A DNA stretch of 28,383 nucleotides from CAZPKH01 sp964587165 (GTDB lineage Bacteria > Bacteroidota > Bacteroidia > Bacteroidales > Muribaculaceae): contig CAZPKH010000023.1 in NCBI GenBank assembly GCA_964587165.1, forward strand, positions 1 through 28,383, given 5' to 3'. Position 1 is the first letter of the stretch, and each line of letters opens with the position of its first letter. Of the stretch, positions 7,054-15,437 are shown one piece after another. The notes below the pieces were generated by a model. The model was not told the DNA's origin. It did not search any database and saw only the letters and a program-made list of their open reading frames with translations. The translations under genes and the position numbers were made by a program.

Positions 7054-9693
7054 TTATTTCAGTTTGATTGTCAGTTTGGGAGTAGCGACGATGATGGGGG
7101 AGACGGTGAATGAGGGGGCACCCGAGAGAGTCGACGCAGTGCCTTCCCAAAGCAGGGCTCCGGAGATGGAGTAAAGTCTTACGGGCATCGTCGCCGAAGC
7201 GCCGTCGATCACGATTGCGTTGCCGCTGCGACGTATACTGTATGTCGGGTCGGCAGCAGCGGATTCTATGCCTCCGAAATCTTTTTCAACAATATATGTG
7301 AATTTGCTCCACTGAGGATGGCTCTCATAGGCCGATTTGCTCCCGACGGGTACATACAGTGTGCTCGGTGTCTGCACGTTTGCGACGAACCCCTCGGATA
7401 TATCCTGTGGCTCCGGACGTTTGTCATATACTTCAGAGTAATATCCGTATTCGAGCGCATAGTCGCCGAGAGTGGCGAGTGTGGCCGGGATGGTGAGCTT
7501 TTTCAGATTGCTGCACCAGCAGAATGCACTTGCTCCTAATTGCGTGAGCCCATTGGGTAATGCAAGCTCCTCAAGACTGCTGTGATTGTTGAAGAAGCTG
7601 CCCTGAATATAGTCGGCTGCATGGATGGGTGAATAGCTCACTATCTTAGCGCCCGACATATCCAGCTTCACAAGTTGACTGAACGCCGGGGTGTTGAGGT
7701 ATTTGAGATCAAATATATTTATCGTGCCGGTAATGGTCAGCGACCGTATTTTGCTGTCGATGCCTTCCAGAAGCGATTCCAATGAGGCGGGAGTGTCGAC
7801 ATGCACTGCCACGTCGGTATGTCCCTTCGATAGAGGCTCTATGACTAAATCTAACCCGTCGGGCGAATCGATCGTAATGCTCATATAGTAGTAGGTGGAT
7901 TCATCCCATGAATCTATCTCCTCAGCGAAGGGTATCGGCTTGCCGTGATTGGTGATAAGGATTGACTCCATCGGTTTTTTAGGATAAATAAACAGTCCGT
8001 AAGACTGCCCTTCGACAACCTTGTCTGCCAACTGCCCGTACACATGATCTATTTTCAACGCATTGCTGTCGTAGCTTACTTTATAAGGCAGATATGGCGA
8101 GGTGGGAGCAGCGCACGACACGCAGGTCGATACATTCGACAATCCTTTGACCTCCTTCCACTGATCGGTGCCGTCGACTTTAGCGTACATGCGCAGCGAA
8201 TATTCGGGCTTAATGTCGATAGTAGGGGTGATTCCGAAAGAATAGACGGTGGAGCCGGCATAATCGCGGTATATATATGATGAGGATCTTCTCTCAAACA
8301 TTTCAAGGATCTCACCATGCTGATCGACTATTCCTAAGGCCAGGGTGGCTCTCACATACGAGTCGGGCATGGAGGCAACTTCGCCGGATGTGCCGTCGAA
8401 ACGTCCGGTGAGCAATAATCCGGAGTAATACACATATGCATATTCCCCTTTCTTATACGAGGCGCGCGGCGATACCAGTCCGAATCCTCCAGCCATGTTC
8501 GAAAATTCGATCGGCGAGTAATCCGGCGAAACGACAATCTGTTCTTCCTCCCCGCTGTCGGGCAACCGGTCGTATACCACCTCAACCCGGCGGGTGGTGT
8601 ATTCGGGGTCGGTAGTGCGTGGCTTGATATTGGTCAGGATATAGGGGTCGTAGTTAAAATTATCGTTGGACACATTGATAGCATTCAGCAGGTAGTAGCC
8701 GTTGCCATACCCTCCCCATCCTAAATTAAAGTGAAAATAATCGTCCCACACACCGTCGCACACAAAGGCGTGTCCGCCGCCGGGGCTTTGAGCGGAGTAG
8801 ATTGCCGGACGTCCGGCCTCGAGCTCGGCACGCAGACGTCGCTCGATTGAGGCAAAACTCTGATTATAATATATCTGGTCCATATCGTCGGCAAACTTAA
8901 AATGCTCAATAAGAGCCTTTCGAGCACTGCTTACCGTGGCTCCGGTACCACCGGGAGCATAATTCGCCGAAACCGCCACGCCGGTATGGTACATCAGATT
9001 GGCCAATCCCAATTCATGGTCGGGATTCAGGTCGTCAATCTCCATCGGATCAAACGGCAGATTGTCGAGCTTGAACTCCACGTTGTGATCCAGAGTGATG
9101 TCATAATCCACTCCGAGCTGATTGATACTTCCCGAATGGGTGGATACTCCCTCTCCTCTGACAGGCCAATGCCACGCACCCATGATGATTCCCATAGCCG
9201 TGGGCACACACCCTGCGGGAGTATTACCCGGTGTCATCTGTGAATATTGATCCCAATTAGGTGTGACAAGGCGCATACCTGTCTGTGAAGTAGGCCCTCG
9301 GCGTTTTGGCGATGATTTCAACCCCAACTTTCGAGCCGTCTCTATTTGCTGACGCAGGCAGTCGAGATGTGACGCAAGGTTTTCGGATATGCTGTCGGCA
9401 TAGATATGTCCGGTGGTGCTGAATCCAAGAATGGAAGGTGCCGCATCGTCGCCCGAAACAATCACGAAGCCACAATTGTCAGTACGGTTAAAGATATAAA
9501 ATTCGGGAGTTTTATTTCCGCCGATGGCTTTAAGCTGCTCTGCGTTAGAGTTGCTTAGGTCGAGCTGCACACACCGGCCTTTAAGAAAATCCTCGGCTAT
9601 GCCGCAGGCTTCGCGGCGAGTGATCTCGCGGCCATAAACCGAAAATACCGTGACGGCAGCCAATAGCAGGGTTAATAATCGAGTAATTCGCAT
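7054..9693 (-). CDS. C10 family (streptopain-like) cysteine peptidase with BspA-like LRRs and T9SS-like tail
   Basis: An 879-aa secreted peptidase. A signal peptide (about 1-21, ending SVYG) is followed by a Spi-type inhibitory prodomain (REACGIAEDFLKGR ... FVIVSGDDAAPSILGFS). The C10 catalytic domain has the nucleophile in PAGCVPTAMGIIM (C162), the catalytic His in GGGHAFVCDG (H308) and the family tryptophan region NLGWGGYGNGYY (W326). These are the residues needed for SpeB-type cysteine protease activity. Beta-rich domains occupy about 350-600. BspA-like LRRs follow (SSLEELALPNGLTQLGASAF, SNLKKLTIPATLATLGDYA). The last ~70 residues resemble a T9SS sorting domain (PVRLYSISGALLWEG). It is probably exported as a zymogen, activated by prodomain removal, and held at the surface by the tail. 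Related C10 peptidases are known in Bacteroides fragilis and Prevotella. Transcribed alone from the reverse promoter region at about 9.76-9.83 kb. Confidence 0.9.
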   Translation of the reverse strand: MRITRLLTLLLAAVTVFSVYGREITRREACGIAEDFLKGRCVQLDLSNSNAEQLKAIGGNKTPEFYIFNRTDNCGFVIVSGDDAAPSILGFSTTGHIYADSISENLASHLDCLRQQIETARKLGLKSSPKRRGPTSQTGMRLVTPNWDQYSQMTPGNTPAGCVPTAMGIIMGAWHWPVRGEGVSTHSGSINQLGVDYDITLDHNVEFKLDNLPFDPMEIDDLNPDHELGLANLMYHTGVAVSANYAPGGTGATVSSARKALIEHFKFADDMDQIYYNQSFASIERRLRAELEAGRPAIYSAQSPGGGHAFVCDGVWDDYFHFNLGWGGYGNGYYLLNAINVSNDNFNYDPYILTNIKPRTTDPEYTTRRVEVVYDRLPDSGEEEQIVVSPDYSPIEFSNMAGGFGLVSPRASYKKGEYAYVYYSGLLLTGRFDGTSGEVASMPDSYVRATLALGIVDQHGEILEMFERRSSSYIYRDYAGSTVYSFGITPTIDIKPEYSLRMYAKVDGTDQWKEVKGLSNVSTCVSCAAPTSPYLPYKVSYDSNALKIDHVYGQLADKVVEGQSYGLFIYPKKPMESILITNHGKPIPFAEEIDSWDESTYYYMSITIDSPDGLDLVIEPLSKGHTDVAVHVDTPASLESLLEGIDSKIRSLTITGTINIFDLKYLNTPAFSQLVKLDMSGAKIVSYSPIHAADYIQGSFFNNHSSLEELALPNGLTQLGASAFCWCSNLKKLTIPATLATLGDYALEYGYYSEVYDKRPEPQDISEGFVANVQTPSTLYVPVGSKSAYESHPQWSKFTYIVEKDFGGIESAAADPTYSIRRSGNAIVIDGASATMPVRLYSISGALLWEGTASTLSGAPSFTVSPIIVATPKLTIKLK

Positions 9694-9759
9694 ATTAAGG
9701 TTCTGTTTTATGAGCGTATAAACTATATTCTGTTGGTTGGTAAGAGAAAATGTCAGTCG

Positions 9760-9790
9760 TAAAGTTACACATTTTTAGGCACTAAAACAA
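9760..9790 (-). promoter_or_regulatory. Candidate promoter of the C10 peptidase gene
   Basis: On the reverse strand TTG (9788-9790) is followed after 20 bases by TAACTTTA (9760-9767), close to the Bacteroidetes -33/-7 pattern. The -7 box is 66 bases upstream of the ATG at 9693. Confidence 0.45.
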
Positions 9791-9819
9791 GTGCACACAA
9801 CATTTTACAATTTAGATTA

Positions 9820-9827
9820 CAAATATA
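9820..9827 (-). promoter_or_regulatory. Second candidate -7 box upstream of the C10 peptidase gene
   Basis: The reverse strand reads TATATTTG, a perfect TAnnTTTG -7 element. No TTTG or TTG is found about 19 bases upstream, so it may be a chance match in AT-rich DNA or an activator-dependent promoter. Confidence 0.3.
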
Positions 9828-9995
9828 AAGAATTATTTTGAAGCATAATCTTTAACTACGCAGATGTTTATGCTAATTAGAGTCAAAAGACACCCCCCCC
9901 GGAGAGTAGCAAAGAGTTGTGCAGCGCACCCTTAATATTATGATGAATTCTTAGTTCATTAATTTTTGGACCATAGTCCAAATTACTATGATAGC

Positions 9996-10030
9996 AGCAG
10001 GCCGGGGCACTTGGGGTGCTCCGGCCTGCT
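9996..10030 (-). terminator. Terminator hairpin after rpmE2
   Basis: A 15-bp stem (9996-10010 with 10016-10030, one G-U) has loop TTGGG. It sits 32 bases after the L31 stop on the reverse strand. No clear U-tract follows, so it may act partly as a 3'-end stabilising stem. Confidence 0.7.
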
Positions 10031-10062
10031 TGCTATTGGTGGAGAATCAGTGTCGGTACTGA

Positions 10063-10317
10063 TTATTTCTTTTTGCGGTTGCCGTAGCGGCTCATGAACT
10101 TGTCGACGCGACCTGCGGTGTCGACGAGCTTCTGCTTGCCGGTGAAGAAGGGGTGCGATGAGCTGGTGATCTCAAGTTTCACCAAAGGATAGGTTTTGCC
10201 GTCAACCTCGATTGTCTCACGCGAAGCAACAGTGGAACGGGTGATGAAGATCTCGTCGTTCGACATGTCTTTGAACACAACCTCACGATAGTTGGAGGGA
10301 TGGATGTCTTTTTTCAT
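10063..10317 (-). CDS. rpmE2: Ribosomal protein bL31, type B (zinc-independent)
   Basis: The 84-aa product starts MKKDIHPSNYREVVFKDMS and contains SSHPFFTGKQKLVDTAGRVDKF, the hallmark of L31. It ends in a basic tail, YGNRKKK. It has no cysteine, so it is the C-minus (type B) form that does not bind zinc. It sits at the interface of the ribosomal subunits. The ATG at 10317 was chosen because all homologues begin MKKDIHP; the open frame upstream adds 20 residues unlike L31. Its promoter lies downstream of the AmpG-like gene, so it can be expressed independently of the large upstream array. Confidence 0.95.
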   Translation of the reverse strand: MKKDIHPSNYREVVFKDMSNDEIFITRSTVASRETIEVDGKTYPLVKLEITSSSHPFFTGKQKLVDTAGRVDKFMSRYGNRKKK

Positions 10318-10393
10318 ATTATGCGTTGTTTTGTTTATTCGGTAGTGTAACATGCTCAGACGCTGGTAAGGCGCCAATCACTGTAATGGCTTG

Positions 10394-10425
10394 CAAATTT
10401 ACTGACAATTTTCTGAACCGACAAA
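10394..10425 (-). promoter_or_regulatory. Promoter of rpmE2
   Basis: On the reverse strand TTTG (10422-10425) is followed after 20 bases by TAAATTTG (10394-10401). Both boxes match the Bacteroidetes consensus exactly. The -7 box is 76 bases upstream of the ATG, just after the end of the AmpG-like gene. Confidence 0.7.
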
Positions 10426-10466
10426 TTTTTTTCTCCCTTTTCAGCAAAGTCGTGGTTTTGAGGTGT

Positions 10467-11738
10467 CTATAGGTGGCGGCGTACGGCGGCAGAGACGGCG
10501 ATTGTGGCGGTGCAGCACGCCATCGTCCACCAGAAGAAGCCGTGATAACTGCCTAATGCTGTCTGGATCCACCCCGCGGCCATACCCGGGAGCATCATCC
10601 CCAAGGCCATGATGCCGGTGCAGATAGCGTAATGTATGGTGGCGCGAGGGCCTTCGCTGTATTTCATCAGATACAGTATAAAGACCGTTGTACCGAGGCC
10701 GTATCCTAACTGCTCGATAGCGACTCCTGTCATCACCGCCCACCAATGTACTGCGGGCATATAGCTCAGCCACAGGAAAATGCCGCAAGTCAGCGACATG
10801 CACCATGCTATCGGCATGAGGCACCGGCGCAAGCCGTAGCGCGACACTATCGCGCCGCCGGCCACCCCGCCGACGATGAGTGCCACGACTCCTACGGTGC
10901 CGTATATCAATCCTACCTGTGCCGTGGTCATGCCGAGCCCTCCGGCCGAAGCCGGATCGAGCATAAAGGGGGAGATGAGTTTGAGCAGCTGCGCCTCCGG
11001 GAGTTTGTAGAGCAGCATAAACAGTATGGCCGCAACCGCCCCTGGCTTGGTGAAGAATGTCTTCAGGGCATCAAGGGTTTCGCTCGCGAATTGTCGCGCC
11101 GATAGGGTGGCCGGGTTGTGTTGGGCCGGCGGCGGGAGTGTGAACGAGTGCCATGCGGCAAGCAGTACGAAGGCGACTGATAGCGTGCCGATAGCTATCG
11201 ACCAAGCCAAAGGTATGCTCCCTGTGGCTGTTTCGAGCCACCCGGCTGCCATCACCAGAGCTCCTTGCACCACTACCATGGCGATGCGGTAGAACATGGT
11301 GCGTATACCTGCAAAGAGAGCCTGGGCAGAATCATCGAGCGACAGGATGTAGAGACCGTCGGTCGCGATGTCGTGTGTGGCGGAGAAGAATGCGGTGAGC
11401 GAGAATCCGACGAGCGACAGCCCCAATGCCCACGATGTGTCGAGCGATATTGCTATCATTCCGAATCCTAAAGCCATGGCCCATTGCATCAGCAGTGTCC
11501 ACCATCGCTTGGTGCGTATCAGGTCGACCACGGGGCTCCATAGCGGTTTAATGACCCACGGCAGGTATAGCCAGCCGGTATATAGAGCGGTGGCGGTGTT
11601 GGAGAGGCCGAGCCGCTTGTATAATATCACAGAGAGTGTCATCACCGCGGCATAAGGGAGACCCTGGGCGAAGTATAGTGTCGGCACCCAGAGCCATGCG
11701 CGGCGTGTAGCCCGGCGGTCGGTATTGTTCTCTCCCAT
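10467..11738 (-). CDS. AmpG-like MFS transporter (candidate muropeptide permease)
   Basis: An integral membrane protein of about 423 aa with roughly 12 hydrophobic segments. The N-terminal region WLWVPTLYFAQGLPYAAV and the following YKRLGLSN, the loop WSPVVDLIRTKRWWTLLMQ, and FSATHDIATDGLYI match the AmpG family. AmpG carries GlcNAc-anhydroMurNAc peptides from the periplasm into the cytoplasm for cell-wall recycling. The match supports the family, but substrate specificity is inferred. The start is uncertain: the ATG at 11738 falls 5 bases after the ABC-F stop, while a GTG at 11747 would overlap that stop (GTGA) and add MTV. Either start implies translational coupling to the ABC-F gene. It is the last gene of the long reverse array. 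Confidence 0.82.
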   Translation of the reverse strand: MGENNTDRRATRRAWLWVPTLYFAQGLPYAAVMTLSVILYKRLGLSNTATALYTGWLYLPWVIKPLWSPVVDLIRTKRWWTLLMQWAMALGFGMIAISLDTSWALGLSLVGFSLTAFFSATHDIATDGLYILSLDDSAQALFAGIRTMFYRIAMVVVQGALVMAAGWLETATGSIPLAWSIAIGTLSVAFVLLAAWHSFTLPPPAQHNPATLSARQFASETLDALKTFFTKPGAVAAILFMLLYKLPEAQLLKLISPFMLDPASAGGLGMTTAQVGLIYGTVGVVALIVGGVAGGAIVSRYGLRRCLMPIAWCMSLTCGIFLWLSYMPAVHWWAVMTGVAIEQLGYGLGTTVFILYLMKYSEGPRATIHYAICTGIMALGMMLPGMAAGWIQTALGSYHGFFWWTMACCTATIAVSAAVRRHL

Positions 11739-11743
11739 AACTG

Positions 11744-13624
11744 TCACTGCGGTTTCTCCGACAACTCAAGCCATCGCATCTCGGCCCGGTCGAGCTGATC
11801 TTTGATTTCAGAGTAGCGGGCGTAGAGTGCATCAACATTGTCGAGCTGCTTGCCTGAGCTGAAGAGAGCATCGAGCTCGCTTTTTTCGGCTTCGAGGGCG
11901 GCGATTTCGGCTTCGAGAGCTTCCATCTCCTTGCGCTCCTTGAATGAGAGTTTGGCCGGTCGAGGCTTGGCGGAGCGCTCGGGGGTGGAGGGCTTATCGG
12001 CTTTGACAGCCTGAGCTGCTTCGGCCTGCTGCTCGCGGCGATATGCGCGCAGCTCGGTATAGTTGCCGGGGAAGTCGCGCACCACGCCGTTGCCCTCCAT
12101 CACAAAAAGGTGGTCGACTATCGAGTCGAGGAAGAATCGGTCGTGGCTCACCACTATCAGACACCCCTTGAACGTGGCGAGATACTCCTCCAGTATGCCG
12201 AGGGTCACGATGTCGAGATCGTTGGTAGGCTCGTCGAGTATCAGGAAGTTGGGCTGACGCATCAGCACCGTGGCAAGATGCAGACGTGCGCGCTCGCCGC
12301 CCGATAGAGTCGAGATATATTTCTGCTGGTCGGCCGGGGTGAAGAGGAAGCGTGTGAGAAACTGCATCGGGCTGACGTGTATCGAGCTGTCGCCGCCGAG
12401 GGCCACATCCTCGCAGAAGTCGGTCACGGCGTCGATCACGCGCTTGCCGGCGGGCAGGTTGATACCCTCCTGGCTGTAGTAGCCGAAACGCACCGTCTCG
12501 CCTACGTTCCATGCGCCGGAGTCGGGAGCCACCAGCCCCTGAAGCATCTTGATAAATGTGGATTTGCCCACTCCGTTTTCGCCTACAATGCCCAGACGCT
12601 CGCCTCGGGCAAAGTTGTAGGTGAAGTCGTCGAGTATCACCTTGTCGCCGAACCGTTTGTTCACATGCTCGGCCTCGAATATCTTTTTGCCGATATACGA
12701 TGCCGTGGCCTCGTTCAGACGGATATTCCGCTCGGTGTAGTCGGCGCGTGCACGCTCCTTCAGGTCGTAGAACCGGTCGATGCGGTAGCGGGCTTTGCCG
12801 GCGCGTGCCTGCGGCTGGCGGCGCATCCACTCCTGCTCTTTGCGGAGGGTATTCTTGACCCGCGCGAGCTCGCCTTCGAGAGCTTCGATGCGCTCGGCGC
12901 GTCGGCGCAGATAGTAGTCGTAGTTGCCGTCGCAGGTGAATATCTGCGCCATGTCGATCTCGATGATGCGGTTGCACACGCGGTCGAGGAAGTAGCGGTC
13001 GTGGGTCACCATCAGCAGTGCCATGCGGTTGCGCCGCAATCTCTCCTCAAGCCACTCGATGGTCGATATATCGAGGTGGTTTGTGGGCTCGTCGAGTATC
13101 AGCAGCGACGGCTCGGCCAGAAGCACGCGGGCAAGCGCCACACGCTTGCGCTGGCCTCCGGAGAGAGTGTCGAGGCGTGCCGACATATCGTCGATATGGA
13201 GCTGCGTGAGCAGCTGGCGGATGCGGTCCTCGTAGTCCCATGCTGATGCCGCGTCCATGGCTGTGGCGGCTGCGGTGAGGTCGGCCGGATCGTGATCAGC
13301 GTCGGCAAGTATGGTCTCGTATCGTATTATCGCATCAGCAGCGGGAGTCCCGGCAGCCAGACACCACTCGATCACCGATGCTTCGGGGTCGAAATCAGGC
13401 GTCTGAGGCAGATAACCTACGGTCACGCCGTCGCGCACGGTCACACTGCCCGAGTCGGCGGCTTCGTGGCCGGCTATGATGCTGAGCATCGTCGACTTGC
13501 CGGTGCCGTTTTTGGCGATAACGCCGATCTTGTCGCCCTCGTCCACACCGAATGTCACGTCGGCAAACAGCATGCGGTCGCCCACGCTTTTGGTCAGGGC
13601 TTCGATACTTAGCAGATTCTTCAT
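11744..13624 (-). CDS. ABC-F ATPase, Uup-like
   Basis: A 626-aa soluble protein with two ABC ATPase domains and no membrane segment. The first has Walker A KNGTGKST (about 39-45), signature LSGGQRKRVALARVL and Walker B LLILDEPTNHLD. The second has GENGVGKST, LSGGERARLHLATVL and FLILDEPTNDLD. Between them is the charged ABC-F linker (RRRAERIEALEGELARVK). The C-terminus is a coiled coil rich in Glu, Ala and Lys (LSFKERKEMEALEAEIAAL onward), as in Uup. ABC-F proteins act on the ribosome or, for Uup, in ribosome-linked and DNA-transaction roles. Resistance-type function is not suggested by anything here. The ATG at 13624 (MKNLLSIEAL) was preferred to an upstream in-frame TTG at 13630. It lies 13 bases after the ClC stop. 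Confidence 0.92.
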   Translation of the reverse strand: MKNLLSIEALTKSVGDRMLFADVTFGVDEGDKIGVIAKNGTGKSTMLSIIAGHEAADSGSVTVRDGVTVGYLPQTPDFDPEASVIEWCLAAGTPAADAIIRYETILADADHDPADLTAAATAMDAASAWDYEDRIRQLLTQLHIDDMSARLDTLSGGQRKRVALARVLLAEPSLLILDEPTNHLDISTIEWLEERLRRNRMALLMVTHDRYFLDRVCNRIIEIDMAQIFTCDGNYDYYLRRRAERIEALEGELARVKNTLRKEQEWMRRQPQARAGKARYRIDRFYDLKERARADYTERNIRLNEATASYIGKKIFEAEHVNKRFGDKVILDDFTYNFARGERLGIVGENGVGKSTFIKMLQGLVAPDSGAWNVGETVRFGYYSQEGINLPAGKRVIDAVTDFCEDVALGGDSSIHVSPMQFLTRFLFTPADQQKYISTLSGGERARLHLATVLMRQPNFLILDEPTNDLDIVTLGILEEYLATFKGCLIVVSHDRFFLDSIVDHLFVMEGNGVVRDFPGNYTELRAYRREQQAEAAQAVKADKPSTPERSAKPRPAKLSFKERKEMEALEAEIAALEAEKSELDALFSSGKQLDNVDALYARYSEIKDQLDRAEMRWLELSEKPQ

Positions 13625-13637
13625 ATGCAATTAGAGG

Positions 13638-15437
13638 TCAATCTTCCGAATAATGTCGGAGCACACGACGGTATGAGTTGAAAATCTTTGATTTTGACAC
13701 GAAGCCGATATATCGTGCGCCGTCGACCACGGGGAGATTCCACGCGCCGGTGTCGTCAAACTTCTTCATCACTACCTCCATGGTCTCGCCTATGTCGATG
13801 CGTGCGGGCGGCATCGCCATAAATTTGCTGACGGTCATCTTCTTGTACAGGTCAGGGCGGAACATGATGTTGCGGATGTCGTCGAGAAGCACTACTCCGA
13901 TGAGTTCCTTATCGTCGTTGAGCACGGGGAAGAGGTTGCGCGACGACTGCGAAATGACCTGCACCATCTGTTTGAGGTTCATGTCGGGTGTCACGGGCGT
14001 AAAATCGTTCTCTATCACCGATTGCACCTTAAGAAGGGTAAGCACGGCTTTGTCCTTATGGTGTGTCATCAGCTCGCCGCGGCGTGCCAGACGTATGGAG
14101 TAGATGTTGTAGGGTATGAAGATCTTGATGGTGATATAGGCGATGGTCGACGAAATAAGCAGAGGCAGGAAGAGCTGATACCCGCCGGTGAGCTCCGCCA
14201 CGAGGAAGATTGCCATCAGCGGTGCGTGCATCACACCGGCCATCACGCCTGCCATGCCGATAAGGGTGAAGTTTTTGATCGAAAGATCGAGGCCGAAGGC
14301 GGTGTTGAGCAGGAAGGCGAACACAAACCCGGTCATGGCGCCGACATAGAGCGTCGGGGCGAACGTACCGCCCACGCCTCCTGCACCATTGGTGCTCGAT
14401 GTGGCTATCGACTTGACCAGCAGCAGTGCGACGGCAAAAGCAAATATCACCCAGGGGTTGCCGTTGTCGGTGAAGAATATCGAATCGTCGAGCATGTGCG
14501 CCGGCTGGCCGCTGAGCATGTGGCCTATGTAGTGATAGCCCTCGCCGAATAGCGGCGGGAAGAGGAATATCAGCGTCGATACTATCAGACACCCTACGAT
14601 GGTGCGCCGCCACGGGCGCTTGATGCGTCCGAAAAGGTTTTCCATCGAGATCATCGATTTGGTGAAATAGAGCGACGTGAGCCCGCAGAACACGCCCAGG
14701 AGTATGACGTAAGGTATTCGGCCGGTGACGAAGGTCTCCGACTGTACGAAGAAGAATATTGCGTCGTACCCCTGATAGGTATATGCTACCGTGGCAGCTG
14801 TGATCGAGGCGATGAGCAGCGGCATGATCGATACGGTGTTGAGCTCAAGCATCAGCACCTCGATGGTGAAAAGCATACCGGCTATCGGAGCCTTGAACAT
14901 CGCTGCCATACCGGCTGATGCGCCGCACCCTACCAATATCATCAGTATCTTGGGCGACATGCGGAACCATTGCCCGACATTCGACCCTATGGCTGCGCCG
15001 GTGTATACGATAGGGCCTTCGGATCCGACAGATCCGCCGAATCCTATGGTAACGGACGACGCTACCACGTTGGTATACATATTGTGGGGCTTCAGGCGGC
15101 TTTTGTTCTGCGATATGGCATACAGCACGCGGGTCACACCATGCGATATGTCGTCGCGCACCCAGTAGCGCACATAGCATGCCACCAGCACAATGCCTAT
15201 CACCGGATATATCAGCAGGTCGTAGTTGCCGCCGGTGATCGAAATGTGCTCCAGGAGCACGCCGTTGATGAAGTATATAGCTTTCTTGAGCACAAGGGCG
15301 GCAAATCCGCCGAGCACCCCTACAAGAAGCGACAGCACGATGACAAAAGTGCGCTCGGTGATATGGCGCTCCCGCCAGATCACCAGACGCAGGAATCCCT
15401 GGCGCAGGTGTCGTTGCAGTTCTTTGAGTCTGGTCAT
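13638..15437 (-). CDS. ClC-family chloride channel/transporter with C-terminal CBS domains
   Basis: A 599-aa membrane protein. The N-terminal part has the multi-helix ClC fold. The ion-path motifs are GSVGSEGPIVYTGAAIGS (with E140 at the place of the gating glutamate) and GAGGVGGTFAPTLYVGAMTG. From about residue 455 two CBS domains follow (DFTPVTPDMNLKQMVQVI..., then MPPARIDIGETMEVVMKKF...). Such domains bind adenosine nucleotides and regulate many eukaryotic and some bacterial ClC proteins. Whether this one is a channel or a Cl-/H+ exchanger cannot be decided by eye. The start ATG overlaps the last 4 bases of the upstream glycosylphosphotransferase gene (ATGA), which argues for one transcript. 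Confidence 0.92.
   Translation of the reverse strand: MTRLKELQRHLRQGFLRLVIWRERHITERTFVIVLSLLVGVLGGFAALVLKKAIYFINGVLLEHISITGGNYDLLIYPVIGIVLVACYVRYWVRDDISHGVTRVLYAISQNKSRLKPHNMYTNVVASSVTIGFGGSVGSEGPIVYTGAAIGSNVGQWFRMSPKILMILVGCGASAGMAAMFKAPIAGMLFTIEVLMLELNTVSIMPLLIASITAATVAYTYQGYDAIFFFVQSETFVTGRIPYVILLGVFCGLTSLYFTKSMISMENLFGRIKRPWRRTIVGCLIVSTLIFLFPPLFGEGYHYIGHMLSGQPAHMLDDSIFFTDNGNPWVIFAFAVALLLVKSIATSSTNGAGGVGGTFAPTLYVGAMTGFVFAFLLNTAFGLDLSIKNFTLIGMAGVMAGVMHAPLMAIFLVAELTGGYQLFLPLLISSTIAYITIKIFIPYNIYSIRLARRGELMTHHKDKAVLTLLKVQSVIENDFTPVTPDMNLKQMVQVISQSSRNLFPVLNDDKELIGVVLLDDIRNIMFRPDLYKKMTVSKFMAMPPARIDIGETMEVVMKKFDDTGAWNLPVVDGARYIGFVSKSKIFNSYRRVLRHYSED

Larger units (their letters stand above)
9694..10062. 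other. AT-rich intergenic region between the C10 peptidase gene and rpmE2
   Basis: No open frame of useful length is found here. It holds the two candidate peptidase promoters, an 8-base C run (9893-9900), a perfect 7-bp inverted repeat TTTGGAC-CATA-GTCCAAA (9965-9982) and the rpmE2 terminator. The stretch from about 9830 to 9960 is otherwise featureless to me. A small RNA cannot be excluded, but I see no promoter-terminator pair for one. Confidence 0.6.

Noticed and set aside
9965..9982. Perfect 7-bp inverted repeat as an operator
   Set aside because: It lies about 140 bp or more upstream of the candidate peptidase promoters and occurs only once, so an operator role is unsupported; kept only as a note in the intergenic entry.
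12377..13246. Forward open frame of 289 codons opposite the ABC-F gene
   Set aside because: The reverse frame has complete Walker and signature motifs; the forward frame has no recognisable motif.
11744..13624. Antibiotic-resistance ABC-F protein
   Set aside because: The layout and C-terminal coiled coil fit the housekeeping Uup type, and there is no resistance or mobile context.
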